Shown here piece by piece: positions 25,396 to 37,387 of a stretch of DNA of 64,000 nt. The position numbers and the translations under genes were made by a program. This DNA is from Toxonevra muliebris (Eukaryota; Arthropoda; Insecta; Diptera; Pallopteridae). The DNA lies in contig OY829326.1 of the NCBI GenBank assembly GCA_963691655.1, forward strand, positions 78,361,235-78,425,234, written 5' to 3'. Each line of letters begins with the position of its first letter. Position 1 is the first letter of the stretch. Below the pieces are notes generated by a model, which was not told the DNA's origin, did not search any database, and saw only the letters and a list, made by a program, of their open reading frames with translations.

Positions 25396-25995
25396 GGGAA
25401 GAAGAAAGGTTTCGTTTCAGAAAATACAGCCAATAGTTTTAGAACTGCGTACAAACGAATTCCTGGGTTATTAGTGAGAGATGTGGCGAAAAAAATTGGA
25501 GTATCCAAATCATATGTGCAGAAAGTCCGCAAAGCAGCTGGTCTTCAACCCTATAAGGTTAATTCTGCTCCAAACCGAAATGATAAGCAAAATAAAACTG
25601 CCAAAATACGTGCTCGAAAGCTTTACGATAAAGTGTTTTGAATGCGTCATAATGGGCGATAAAACATATATTAAAACAGACTTTAAGCAGATTCATGGAT
25701 AACAATATTATACTGCAAGAGAATGCGGAAAAGTGCCTAGCAAGTACAAGGATAAAAAATGGATATATTTCCCAAACAAACCTGGTTTGGCAGGCTTTTT
25801 GTCATTGCGGTCTCAAGAGTAAGATCTTCGTGTACGATTAACCAGAAAATTTATGTGGAAGAGTGCCTTCAAAAGCGACTATTACCGTTTATAAGGATGT
25901 ATAAAGGACTTGTACTTTGCCGGCCTGATCTAGCTTCGTCTCACAACGGTCAGCTTGCTAGGGACTTGTATGGTAGAATTGGGGTCTCGTAGACG
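25396..25995 (+). pseudogene. Tc1/mariner-like transposase relic A
   Basis: A frame open to the stop at 25638-25640 reads through a paired-box-like second helix-turn-helix (LLVRDVAKKIGVSKSYVQKV) and the following NRNDKQNKTAKIRARKLYD linker. After a frameshift comes CVIMGDKTYIKTDFKQI, where the first catalytic Asp position reads G-D-K in place of D-D-E, then GKVPSKYKDKKW. Shifted frames around 25850-25930 carry NQKIYVEECLQKRLLPFI and the second-Asp block PDLASSH. The third acidic motif is not seen. Many stops and shifts: a dead relic without clear termini. Confidence 0.8.
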
Positions 25996-26345
25996 TCAAC
26001 CCATTCATTTTCTTTATAAACATTTGTTATTACTCCACAAGTAAATTTATAGGAATTAAAAGTTGTCGACCAATTACTTTTTTTTAAATTATTATTTTTT
26101 TTTGCCTTAAAAAAATTGTTATTTTGAGTCCAGAGAGAGAGAGAGTTTTGATCAATTTAGAACGGAATTCAATTTGAAAAAAAGTATTTTTTTAAAAAAA
26201 TAAGGAGTGAGATTGAAAAAATCTTAACACACGATTTACCAAATAATTTTTTTTTTGGGTGTAAAATTTAAAAATTTCTTTGATCTAGTTATCTTTGAAA
26301 AATATGTCAGTTGTTATTTTTAATGACAAACATGTTGATTTATTG

Positions 26346-26910
26346 TGACTTTGATCAAATTGAGTGAAGAAAAAGAAGTACGTCTTAAAATTATTAAAAA
26401 TTTTCAAAAAAATCCAAATTGGTCCTACAAAAAATTGGCCAAAGAATTGAAGGTCTGCCGTCAAACTGTTTCCAATGTTATTAAACAGTTTCAGGAGAAT
26501 TTGACCATCGATAGGAAACCTGGTTCGGGGAAAAAACAAGGACCACAAGGTTCCAGGCAGGAATGCTGCACAAAATTAAGAGGCCAAAAGTAGGGCTCGG
26601 AAATTAAAATCGAATTTCATACAGAAATATTTATGTTGTATAATGGACGACGAAACGGATTTACTGACAGTTTTTACGCAGCTTCCGGGTCAAAATTTTT
26701 ATATTGCTGATGCTAGAGAAAATGTCGAAGAACAATTTAGAATCCAAAAGCAGACAAAATTTCAATATCAAAAATTGGGTCAAAATTTTTTTCAGATTTT
26801 CCGTTTTCCCAGAAAAGCCTGTTCGAAATTTCGAACACTGGCGCTTATCCTACAACATTGTATGAAAGTGGAACATTTGGATTATTTGCTGTTTTATAGA
26901 TTTATTTAAT
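26346..26910 (+). pseudogene. Tc1/mariner-like transposase relic B
   Basis: The start region reads LSEEKEVRLKIIKNFQKN, WSYKKLAKELKVCRQTVSNV (helix-turn-helix) and then ENLTIDRKPGSGKKQGPQ, the GRPR-like hinge. A large internal deletion removes the second helix-turn-helix. The sequence resumes with ARKLKSNFIQKYL and CIMDDETDLLTVFTQLPGQNFY, which contains the first catalytic Asp (MDDET), and ends in degenerate code. Related to relic A 700 bp upstream in the same orientation, but each keeps different parts. No inverted repeats identified. Confidence 0.75.
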
Positions 26911-27140
26911 TATTTTCGAACCAAATGGTACAAGAATTATTAATATTAGTGGAAAATGATATTAAATTAAAGATACAGTTTGCCAAGAAGTTGTTTGCAA
27001 AAAAATTTATTCTGACATTCTGTAATAAATAAATAAAAATTACAAAATTTAAGAAATACTAAAAAGTTTTTATTTAATAAGTATTTCACTTTTATATAAT
27101 GTTAAATATATTATAATATTAAAAACTTATGCAATCCACA

Positions 27141-27345
27141 TTTAGGTTAGGTAAGTTTTTTATCAGCTTCATGGTTTTGTCATTACCAACCAAGATGTGC
27201 ACTTGCACACTTTCTTATATTTCTCAAACACTTCATATTGATAGTGAATATGAAAAGGTTAAGAGAATTAACCACCAGACGAAAATGGGAATCGAACCCG
27301 AACCTCCCGGATGAAAGTTTAGAGCACTACCCATTTCAAAGCGTC
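27141..27345 (-). repeat. tRNA-derived SINE, family 1, copy 3 (internal deletion)
   Basis: On the minus strand the copy starts near 27345 with TGGGTAGTGCTCTAAAC (A-box region), then CATCCGGGAGGTTCGGGTTC and B box GGTTCGATTCC. It continues through the ATATGAAGTGTTTGAGAAAT body to GACAAAACCATGAAGCTGAT. It then jumps directly to CTTACCTAACCTAAA, so about 75 bp present in copies 1 and 2 are missing. Confidence 0.82.
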
Positions 27346-27432
27346 AATTAATTTTTTGCAAAAATTATGAAATTATATATTAGTTATAGGGGAAAAGTTT
27401 TGAAAAGTTATTATTTCAAGTCAATATTTAGT

Positions 27433-27560
27433 ATGCCCACCTTGGGCATTAATAACCGCTTGGAGACATCTCTGTATTGAGGAAATTATTTTCTGAAAAT
27501 CGTATTCATCTGGTATTTTATGCCATTCCTCCTTGCGTTGGTGTCAGAACATTGTGTCGG
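27433..27560 (-). pseudogene. C-terminal tail of a Tc1-like transposase
   Basis: Read on the minus strand: EEWHKIPDEYDFQKIISSIQ then RCLQAVINAQGGHTKY and a stop. This is the usual Tc1 ending (xxxRCQAVIxAxGGHTKY). Only the last 40 or so codons are recognisable; the sequence upstream (27561-27720) is too decayed to read with confidence. Confidence 0.7.
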
Positions 27561-28933
27561 TGCATCGATGGCTTTACCGCAGCTATAAAGCACCCAAGTT
27601 CTACATAAATATGACTTTTGTTTCGAGACATTATTCTTATATTCTTATATAATTTATGTTTGTTGGGTTGTTATGGTCAAAAAAGCCGAGTCGATGAACA
27701 CTGGCGATTAAGTTTGTTCTTAAAATATCAAGATATTTCATATTTTCTTCGAATATCCTCAAATCTTCATTACCTTTCTTAGAAACGCACTCCACACATT
27801 TACTGATAGGTTCCCAAATTTGATTGTTGGAATCATATTTCTATTTTCTAGAGCTGAAAGTGATTTTCTCTACATTGCATTCTCGAAATCTTGTAAAGAA
27901 TATTGTAACCGTTTGTCATAATAGAAGAAAACCGTATTATTTATGATATGACCCATTATATAGATTAATATTCTCATTACTCAAACTTTACTAGGGTCAG
28001 TTGGGGACGCTCTCGCGAAGGAGGTCTGGCCAGCTTTTAGATTTTATATAAAGACTTGTGGAACCTATCTTTTTCTAGTTCCAAAATCCGCGCGTAAAAA
28101 ATCATCTTTTGAGATGAAATTGAAATGTTTGTCGACAACTCCCTATTATTCCTTATGTGCTTTAATAATATATCAACGTAAAGAATCTCATCCAGTGTCC
28201 ATCGAAAGATAACTATTGTTAGAAATGACTTTAATGAGTTTGTGTTATCTCTCAACATCGCGTAATTGCCTTTCTGACACCACAACTTCATATTTCAAAC
28301 AATGGAGAATCCTGTAATAAAATTTATACGCGTATCTAATGTAAACAATAATTTTAAAGTACTTAACTATTAATACTATCTACTTTGTTATCATTCTGGT
28401 AGTACATGTCATTATTAGTGATTTGGCACACCCACTTACACTGTCAACCTACCTCCTTTTTTCTCACATCAATAATTTCATAAGTGCCAAAAAAAAGAAA
28501 CAACAACAATAGCATAAAGAAAGAATTCACAAGTCACGCTTTTTCAAAATTGAAGAAAAATTACAACACAATAAAAAAAAATTCAAAGAAATTTAATCAT
28601 TTTCAAGGGTCATTTTTTCTTTGGCACATTTTTCATAGAGATGCTTTACACGGCATAAAGCTAAAATAGCCCACAAATACACTCGCAGACACTGATACAC
28701 AAATGCACACACAAACTCACAAACATACATACATAAATACACAAAAAGGTAATAAAGATAACAAGTGAAAGAAATAGGCTAAGAATAGGTATCATCAATA
28801 GGAAATATGGGCAGGCAGGTGTAGAATGTAACAACAACAACCACCACCACCAAAAGAAAGAGGCATGATTTTACAAAAAAGAATGTACAATATTGAAGGA
28901 TATAGCCTACAATGGTCATGTTATATATTTATA

Positions 28934-30478
28934 CACTGGCGGTCACAGAAACCGCTCCACCCCCCAATTTCAAGAAAATCGTTTTAAATGGGACTTAAAC
29001 CTGATTTTGTTTTAGTGAATGTCATTTTTTTATTTTTCGGAACAAAATGAACAAAACTGCAAAAGAAACAGCATACATACAAACAAATTTTATTACTTTT
29101 TAATTAAAACTATCCTCACGTTTTTGAGGGTTTTAATGAAAAGTATGTAAAAATAAAAATATTTGTTATTTTTTGAAGATGTAAACTAAGATTAATTTGT
29201 TTCATAATAGAGTCATAAGCAAAATTGTTTAGTTTGATGTTGCCCGTCTCTTAGCTTTTCTTATGGCCGTCATCTTGAATGGCATAGAGTCGACAAGCAC
29301 TTTAAGGATATTATTCGTTATTGTTTTAATACTAAACTTTTTTCAGAACTCCAACAAAGAATTTTTTATTCTTTGGCATGTCTTGAGCAACTTTCTGTTT
29401 CATTATATGACAGAGGTGCCTTATCGGACTTAAACCGCGCGAGCTACCTAATCATTCCCGCAAGTAAACATCATCGAAAACATTTTGAATCTGCAAACAA
29501 ATAAGGATCAATAATCTAACTTTTTTACTATTTCTAAAGTTATCAAACGTTAGGCATTAATTACTAACTAAACTTTGCCAATTTAGCGTGATAATATGCC
29601 GCAGAAGTCGTCCGGAAAAATAACGTCATTAATGAGTGAAAGCGTACCACAATTGGCTTACAGCAATTGCTCCATAAAATTTTAACCATATTTTTGGGCG
29701 TTCACAGTCCCTTCAATATAGTATAAGAGACCCATCCAAACTATCTGACTTTGTGGGAATTTGACTATTTTCACTACACAGTTAACCTTGTATTGCTCTA
29801 TATCTGAGCAACGCAAGTACCGAAGATTAAATGCGCATAAAAAATTTAGTTTAATTTGCCCGATCATATAACTTTTCTTGCAAAGCGATTTGTTTCCATC
29901 CATTTCGTCAACCACGCCTTTTTGCCTGATCGCCTCCCATACAGACCGAACTTTCGTTTTTTTCTGCTTAAGGTTTCGACATTTATATTCACGTTGTAAT
30001 ATCTCTTTAGCTCAGTCCTTATAGTGGCTGCACTTTTCAATCGATAATTTATGGTTCTCTTTCAGGTTATGCCATTTTCTCTCGTATTTGTCTTCCATAG
30101 TCTTCTTGATCCTTTTGTCCTTTCAAGCGGGTACAAATTGCCTTTTTTCTGGATCAGTCCAAAAGCAGTCGAATGTAGGCATCCGATTTCTTCAGATACT
30201 TAACTTTATGACACTCCTTGATACCTAAGAACCAAAATTTCGACGTTTTGGTGTCGCGACAATTGTTTATACTTTGCAGTTGTTTGTGGCACTTTTTCAA
30301 AAATTCTTCTTTTCGCCAAACAAGCGCAATAAAAAATGGTACATTCCGTTTAAATACACACTTAAAAAGTAAACAAGGGAATCTTCTTTACAAAGGAAAG
30401 GAGATTTGGGATAAGTTAGGAAATATCACCGAAATTGCAGCAGTATTGCAAGTGGTGCGGTTTTTGTGACCGCCAGTG
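28934..30478 (-). mobile_element. Complete Tc1-like element, decayed (1545 bp)
   Basis: 28-bp inverted repeats (CACTGGCGGTCACAGAAACC...) at 28934-28961 and 30451-30478, 25 of 28 matching, flanked by TA on both sides (28932-28933 and 30479-30480). A transposase relic fills the interior on the minus strand. Length is typical of Tc1-type elements (about 1.3-1.7 kb). Confidence 0.93.
29195..30215 (-). pseudogene. Tc1-like transposase relic
   Basis: Minus-strand frames carry several blocks of the family. The best is WMGLLYYIEGTVNAQKY (29685-29740), matching the Tc1 block after the GGGSVMVW motif. The other is ILKVLVDSMPFKMTAI (about 29270-29320), matching the C-terminal LVxSMPxR motif. Stops and frameshifts are frequent between blocks, and no catalytic triad can be assembled. 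An open stretch of 77 codons (29682-29915) is the longest intact part. Confidence 0.8.
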
Positions 30479-30480
30479 TA

Positions 30481-33400
30481 TGTAAAAGAGGCAGAAGTAG
30501 AAAAAAAGGTAGCAAAAAATGAATTTATCATGTTGTGAAACAACTTTGTAGTAGTAGTAGGTACCTAGATGAATTATTGTCAAAAAGAGGCCAAAATAGC
30601 AAAGGAATATTTTTTGAGAACTTCCTTTTCTTGCTCTTCTGTTAGGGTTGATGTTGATTTTATTATTGACATTTTTTTCAGTACTATTTATATATGTGTG
30701 TATGTGTTTAAATAAGATGTTGAGAGATTGTCACACGCACAAAAGTCGAAAAAATAGGAGGACCAAAAAAAAAAAAAAAAAAAATAAAAACGTATTAAAA
30801 CTTTTATTGCTTTTGTTGTAAAACACTTTTATTATTTTCTTATGATTTTCGCCCTTTTTCTTCTCTTTTCATTTAATTTTATTTTTGATAATAATAATGA
30901 CACGCAGTAAAAGCATAGCGTAGGTAGGTGAAAAGGGCAGTAGATGCTACCTACCTACTTTTTAAAACGTAGCAATAAACTTTTTAAGTGCCTTTTAAAA
31001 TTTAATAAATTTTTACTAGAAATATTTTGGAATTTTTTAGTTTGGAATTGAAAAAAAAATTTTACGTTGTGTTTTTAGTAAAATTTGTGTCTCTTTTGTA
31101 GAAAGCTCGTTTTGTTTTCTGGAACGGAAAGCTGAAATTGTAGGTACATACAAAAATTATTAACAAGCAAATATTGCATGTAACTATGTACATGGAAAAC
31201 GTAAAAACAAAGTACAGTTAAAAAAAATCTGAAAATTGCAAATTGCTGCTTTAAATGTGCAACAAAGCAGAAGTAGGTACTAAAGTCATAAAATTGAGAA
31301 ATAGTAGCAAAAAAGCATTTTTTTCTTTTAAAACGTCACTATAGTAACATAATTGCATTAGTATTAAAATTTGAAGATAAATATGAAAAACTAAAGCTCA
31401 CCGAAAGTCATGATGGAAAAGCTTGAGGAAAAAAAAATTTGAAAAATCATTTAAGTGCATATAATTAGAGAAAGGAAAAAGTTTGATGAAAACAGTAGGA
31501 AGCAAGATATAGAAAAAACAAAATAGGTCTTTATAGTTCGGTTGCTTAATAGTAAACATTAGCATGAAAAAAATTTTGAATTCAACGTTCGGATTCGAAA
31601 TAAAATTGAAAGTTTCTTCTTTTTCACTGAGTCGAGAACTGACGTATATGGATCATGAACCAGGCATTCTACGCATTTGCCCACAATTTAATATTGAGCC
31701 CAAATGGTAAGGCAATGATTTACTCAATTGATTCGTCCAATAGACAAACAAAATTTGAGAAATTATGTTACAAAATTAAAAAAAACTCGGCATAATTTTA
31801 CAAGTAATACTTCATACTAAGAAGAAGCCAAAAAATGTTGTCCTATTTTCGCCCGTCAGAGTCACTCTGATTTTTTTCATAGAGCTATTTTGCTGTTCCT
31901 CTTTACCATTTTTGGTCAACACATTAAATAGCTTCAGTCTTTATATTATTGCAGGTTCTCTCTATGTCTAAGAAAGAGTCAAGTGAGTGAATATAAACTT
32001 TTAATTTTTGAAAGTGATTCAAAATGAAATTATTGCATTTTCCTAAGTGAACATTTGCAGCATGGCAAACGTTTAAAGTTTAAACTATTAAACTTAAAGT
32101 CATTTTTGATATCATAATACCCGCATATACCACTACATATACGCGCTCATACATACACCAGCAGACACACATACATACTAACATACACAATGCACTCAAG
32201 TGCAAAACAGAATAATTAAATTCTTTAGAAGAGAGTAAAAAAAAAATAATAAAACCAAACAGTCAAACAGGAAAACCACACACACACATACACACATATA
32301 TGTATGTACACCAGTCACACTGATGTTCAGGCAAAGTTGTTATAAAAAGTGCCAACCAGCAACAAATACAACAACAAGCAACAGCATTAGTAGCTAGTAA
32401 AAGGGTAACCACTGCAGCTGTCAATAAAGTGTGGCAACGCTTTCAAATGCGTTTGAACATGTTCACATGTTCAATTGCAAAACATCAACTGTCAAATGGG
32501 AATTTTTGAATTTTTTCCACTTTTATTATGGTGTTTTTTTTTTTGTTTTTTGTTTTTCTGTTGCATTAGAGAGCGAGGAAATTGAATAGACAAGGTAAAA
32601 GAGAGGGGCAGGGGCGTTTTTATTTTCCAAGCATACATAAAATACTGTTTTTTTCCAATGGTAGTGAGTAGAAATGAGATCATAGCTGAAATTATGTAAT
32701 GCATTTTCTTTTTATTTTAGTATAATTTTTATTTTTATTGTTAGTGCTATAACTCCTGCTGATGTGGTTGTTGTTGGTCAATACTCTTACTGTTGCTACT
32801 GCTGCTTCAAATTACCACTGCTGCATTTGCAATTAGCCATTACGAAATGCTTCACTTGTTTCAGCTTTACGTGATTTGAGATGGTGACAGCAAAACATCA
32901 AAGACAACTCACACTGACTATTAATTGAAATGATGATAGGAAAGATCACTGCTTTATGCAGAGGAAAGAGAGAGAGAGTTATTCCTGATTAATAATCTAG
33001 TTAAAAATCGATCCAGCCTCTCATTATTGTTGTTGTCATTTCCACAAGCGATAACTATTAAATATCTTCTAGTGCCAGGTGTAGATGGCTTTGCAAAACA
33101 GTTCGATCCCCAAATCGTAATTAAGCAATGCACAAAAATCCTACTTCCTTCTGGTAAGGTTTTACGCCTTTATTTCCACCCATTAAATTATTTCACCTAT
33201 CGATTTTCGTCTTTCGACTTGTAATGTTCTTTACAATTTAGTAACTCTCTTTTACATTTTCCTTCTTGGAGCGCTCTCTGCGATTTCCATCATGCTGTTC
33301 ACATGCTCCCTCTTGTCTCGTCTCATTCATGCTCGATTTTTTCCCAGGTATTTTGAGAAATTCAAGTGTCCTTACCATGTTCATATAGACACTAAATACA

Positions 33401-33485
33401 TGTTTTTTATTTAAGCGCAAATCGTGTGAATTAGTTTCGCACGGGTTGCGTGCTTTATTGTTAAGTCAATTAAGTAAAGTCAAGT
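30481..33485. other. No gene seen: AT-rich with poly-A and CA tracts
   Basis: Poly-A of 20 at 30765-30784 and CACACA/CATACA at 32100-32310. CAACGTTCGGATTCG at 31585-31599 is a possible scrap of the SINE family 2 tail. Confidence 0.55.
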
Positions 33486-33745
33486 AAATTTCAACAAAAT
33501 CGGGAAGTCCATAGATGGCATTCCACTACAAGGAAAAATTTCACTTTTCCCTGATTTTTGTTGCGAAGTACCCTTTAGAATATATTTTAGATCAAAATAG
33601 AAGCCACAAATTAATTTTCTGGGCGAAACAATACTGGTGCGGAAAATTTCAACAAAATCGGGATGTCTATAGATGGTGCTCCACTACAAGATAAAATTAA
33701 AATCTTCCCCATTTTTCTAATCTTTGTTCCGGAATATTTTTTAAA
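33486..33745 (+). repeat. Direct duplication, period 169 bp
   Basis: AAATTTCAACAAAATCGGGA followed by GTCxATAGATGGxxxTCCAC and TACAAG occurs at 33486 and again at 33655. The second copy is diverged and fades by about 33745. Confidence 0.75.
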
Positions 33746-33944
33746 CCTAAAAAAGAAAAGAGAAAAACAAAAGGACAACAACAGCGCTAGCGTAACATTT
33801 AACGGAAAATCGGCACATAGCGGATTTCACCAACGCAAAAATATTAGATATAGAACGTAAATATAAAAACAGAATGACACTTAAAACACTAAGAATGCAA
33901 CAAAAAAGAGACATAGCGATAAACAATGAAGACAATTTAAATCA

Positions 33945-34244
33945 ACGACCAAAAAGCCCGAATAGATTTTCATCCGGGAGGTTCGGGTTCAATTTCCGTC
34001 TTCGTCAGGTGGTTAATTTTCATAACTTTCTTATATTCACTACCAATATGAAGTGTATGAGAACTATGAGATAGTGTACAAGTACACACCTTGGTTGGTA
34101 ATGGCAAAACCACGAAGCTGATAAAAAATTGCAGCACCGCCGTTCGGAATTGGCGTTAAACTTGGACCAACAACTATGTGGTATCTCAATGACTCGTTTC
34201 GGCCTAAGCGAGTCTCTCGATAGCCACTCCAACCTAACCTAAAA
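33945..34244 (+). repeat. tRNA-derived SINE, family 1, copy 2
   Basis: Same body as copy 1: CATCCGGGAGGTTCGGGTTC with the B box GGTTCAATTTCC (33986-33997), ATATGAAGTGTATGAGAACT, GGTTGGTAATGGCAAAACCA, CCGCCGTTCGGAATTGGCGT, and the 3' end CACTCCAACCTAACCTAA. The A-box area is degraded. Longest copy of the family here. Confidence 0.85.
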
Positions 34245-34556
34245 TATACGATTTGAAATACATACATACTTACAAACCCTAGAATAATTGGAAAGCTTGC
34301 TAAAGTTGGTCCACTTAAAAGAACCAGTTTCATCAGCTGTTTTGGAACCAATTATATACAAGATGAGCTCATTGATGGTTGTTTTAGGAATATAAGCTTC
34401 CAACATTTTTTTAGTGAGGAATGGTTTTTGAATTTTTTTTATGGAATTCGGTAGAGGCATATCATCAAGAGGTAGAAAAATTGCTCGCACGAAAAAGTTC
34501 ATTCAGGAGTGAAAGATGTTCCAATCCGTTTTATTCGTGAAAGATAACATATGTAC

Positions 34557-36536
34557 ATTAGATGGCTTATTTACTCCATATATTTTGCTAAAGTATTTCA
34601 GATCTTCCTTGTGAATGTGAAAATTGGGTGCTAAAACCCAAACAAAATGAAAAAAATATTTTAAATTTGCGAAAACTGTATGCGCTACTCCGAAAAGCGC
34701 GATTTAAAAGGATGTTTTACAGTGGTTTTGGGATCTTGTATGCAAAAACTATTTATTTTGCACATAAAAGAATTTCAGATACCTTTCCCTATGTAAAATA
34801 GGCCACTTAAGCGAATGGCGTAGTTTTTTGATACAACTGAACAGAAAGCCACCCATAGCGCCTAAAGTGGCCATTTGGCATTTTTCTTTTATTAATTTTC
34901 AAATTCACCCGTTAGGATTTTGAAGATAGCGGTAATTTTTTTCAAATTAAAGTACTTAGAATTGTAGGTAATTCAATTTAGTTTATTTAAAATACAAAAA
35001 TCTAAATTAAATCGAGTCATATTTGAATTGATAAATTAAGTTTTAGTGAACCCATGTCGAGTACAATCAAGTTCACCTTTGACAAATGTCGTCAAAAATT
35101 TGTACGAAAAACAAAGCAGGAGTTGAAAAAATTGTCTTATCGTGGAAATTTGTAATCTTTATTTACGTCTGTCAATTACAATCTTATATGTATAGGTTTC
35201 CCACGTACAACACGGCACTCCTAGAGAACGATTTCGCTCCAACACGATTTGTTAATAGCGGAAATCCCCATATAACACGATGCCACAACAGCACGATTTC
35301 CTTCCAACACGATTTGTGGATAGCTGAATTCCTCATATAACACGATTAGTAAAAATAATTTAGAAATTCTAATCGCTTTTTGAATTTTTTAAAAAGCTAT
35401 TTAACTACAACTCTAATTTTTATTTGTTATATTATATATTTAATATTATCATTTTTGCTTGATAAATTCAAATTTTTGGTGTAAATGTCCCAATAAATTT
35501 TCTGTTAAGTGCTTATTATTAAAATTTTTTTGTATAAAATTAGTACACTTACTCTGTTTTTTTACTTTTTACAACCAAAAATAAAAACTTTAATTTATTT
35601 ATAAAAGTGAAAAAATGTATCAAAAAGTTAAAAAAAGTTAAAATATACATGAAGCAAATGAATGCTCCTGAATGTGACAGCTCGAACGAGCACTTATCCC
35701 AAAAAGTTGTTTTTTAAACTCTTGGAGCATAACCCTGTTTTTGTGCTACTTGCTTGTCTAAATTCAGATTTCTAAATTCTTGGAGCCTAACTCTGCTTTT
35801 TATACTGGTTCCTTGTTCCGTATAACATGAATTCGCACAACACGATGTTTTTTTGTAACCTAACTATCGTGTTATACGGGGGACACCTGTATTACATATT
35901 GATATAAATTAATAATTTTGACGCAAACGATTTGGTATGGAGGAAATGTTAAAAGTTAGTAGTTACTTCTTAATTGGTCAGTTTCACTAATTTAAGGCAA
36001 TTTTTTTCAACGCCTGCTTTGTTTTTTGCAGTTTTTTAGCGACATTTGTGAAAGGTGAACTTGATTGTAATCGACATGGGTTCACTAAAAGTTAATTTAC
36101 TTGTTCAAAATTAGCTCGATTTGAAAAATTTTTGTATTTTAAATAAACTAAATTGAATTACCTACAATTCTACAAAGTTATTACTATCTTCAAAATCCTA
36201 ACGGGTGAATTTGAAAATTAGTAAAAAATGTGCCAAATGGCCACTTTAGGATTACGGGTGGCTTTCTGTTAAGTTGTACGCCATTCGCTTAAGTGGCCTA
36301 TTTTGCATAGGGTTAGACATCAGAAATTCTTTTATGTGCAAGATAAATATGTTTTCCATACAAGATCCAAAACCCATTGTAAAACATTCTTTTAAATCAC
36401 GCTTTTCGGAGTAGCGCATCCAGTTTTTGCAAACTTAATTCTTTTTTTTCAATTAGTTTGGATTTTAGCCCCCTATTTTCATATTCTGCTGTCACAAGGA
36501 AGATCTGAAATACTTTAGCAAAATAATGCGAATCTA
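34557..36536. mobile_element. Giant foldback element, arms about 550 bp
   Basis: The left arm (about 34557-35139) and right arm (about 35992-36536) are diverged inverted copies. Shared landmarks are TTTTGCTAAAGTATTTCAGA near the ends, GCGCTACTCCGAAAAGCG, GGCCACTTAAGCGAATGGCG, CACCCGTTAGGATTTTGAAG, and AACCCATGTCGA near the inner edge. Within each arm GGCCACTTAAGCG pairs with a nearby CGCCTAAAGTGGCC-type sequence. The original loop was only about 150 bp; a separate MITE (35193-35889) has been inserted into it. No transposase. The outer end (ATTAGAT) has no clear target duplication, so the superfamily is unknown. Confidence 0.85.
35193..35889. mobile_element. pogo/Tigger-like MITE nested in the foldback loop
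   Basis: TA at 35191-35192 and 35890-35891. Termini are TAGGTTTCCCACGTACAACA (35193) and, complement from 35889, CAGGTGTCCCCCGTATAACA. Subterminal copies of ATAACACGATT and CAACACGATTTGT (35214-35346, 35826-35880) resemble the repeats near Tigger ends. 697 bp, non-coding. The superfamily call is by resemblance. Confidence 0.75.
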
Positions 36537-37387
36537 ATATTTTTTTATACTTTAAAACTCAGCCAGAGTTATTAAGAATAATTGCTAGTCAGGGTAAATA
36601 CGACTTCAAAAAGTAAAAATATATTTCGGTAATTCACAAGGTCTCATATGTCATTAGTCAAAGTTGCACAAAACATACGACGCTTGTGAACGAACACCCC
36701 TTCATGATTGTGTGTGATATATTTGTTTTTATACACAAGAACATACCTGAAATTGAATTTTTCTCTGGAGAAAAAGAAAAATCAAAGTAAACTAAAAACA
36801 GCTAATGAATTACAGCAAAGAAAGACAAAAATATAGCATGCAAAGCTGTATTGTTTTACGCCATTTTTGTATGGAAGGCAACAAAAACTTGGTTTAGGTA
36901 TTGCGAAATTTTATTACATTATGACAATATGACATGTTAAGTCACTTTGTGAATCACCTAACTGATTGAAATGATTTTTAGAAACATAGTTGGTAACACA
37001 GCATCTGGTAAGCATTGTTGGTAAGGCCATAAGTCTGTAAAATCAGGCCAACATTTTGAGATTGATGTACCGAGGTGGCTCTACAGACAAGTTCAAAGTG
37101 AGCGTGTAAAATTACTAACACTGCAATGCTGTTAATTTACAAGTTTCGGGATAAATTGCTATCAAATATGACCTTTTTATATTTCATTTCTTTGCAAAAG
37201 TCAATAGTTTCGCCAATTCATATATTTGGGCGAGAAATCCCGTCAGTTTTCCTTTGTCTTGTAAAAGGTACTACTGTGTTGTTTAGGATTTACAAAGAGA
37301 CCCACTTGTGAGCTTAATTTTTCAAGTGTTTTTTACCGTTTAATATAGTATTTAAAGCGTAGTTTTAATGCATTGTCATATAATATA

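Noticed and set aside
28037..28291. 84-codon minus frame MKLWCQKGNYAMLR...
   Set aside because: Looks slightly gene-like, but I recognise no family, there are no splice signals in register, and the flanks are broken.
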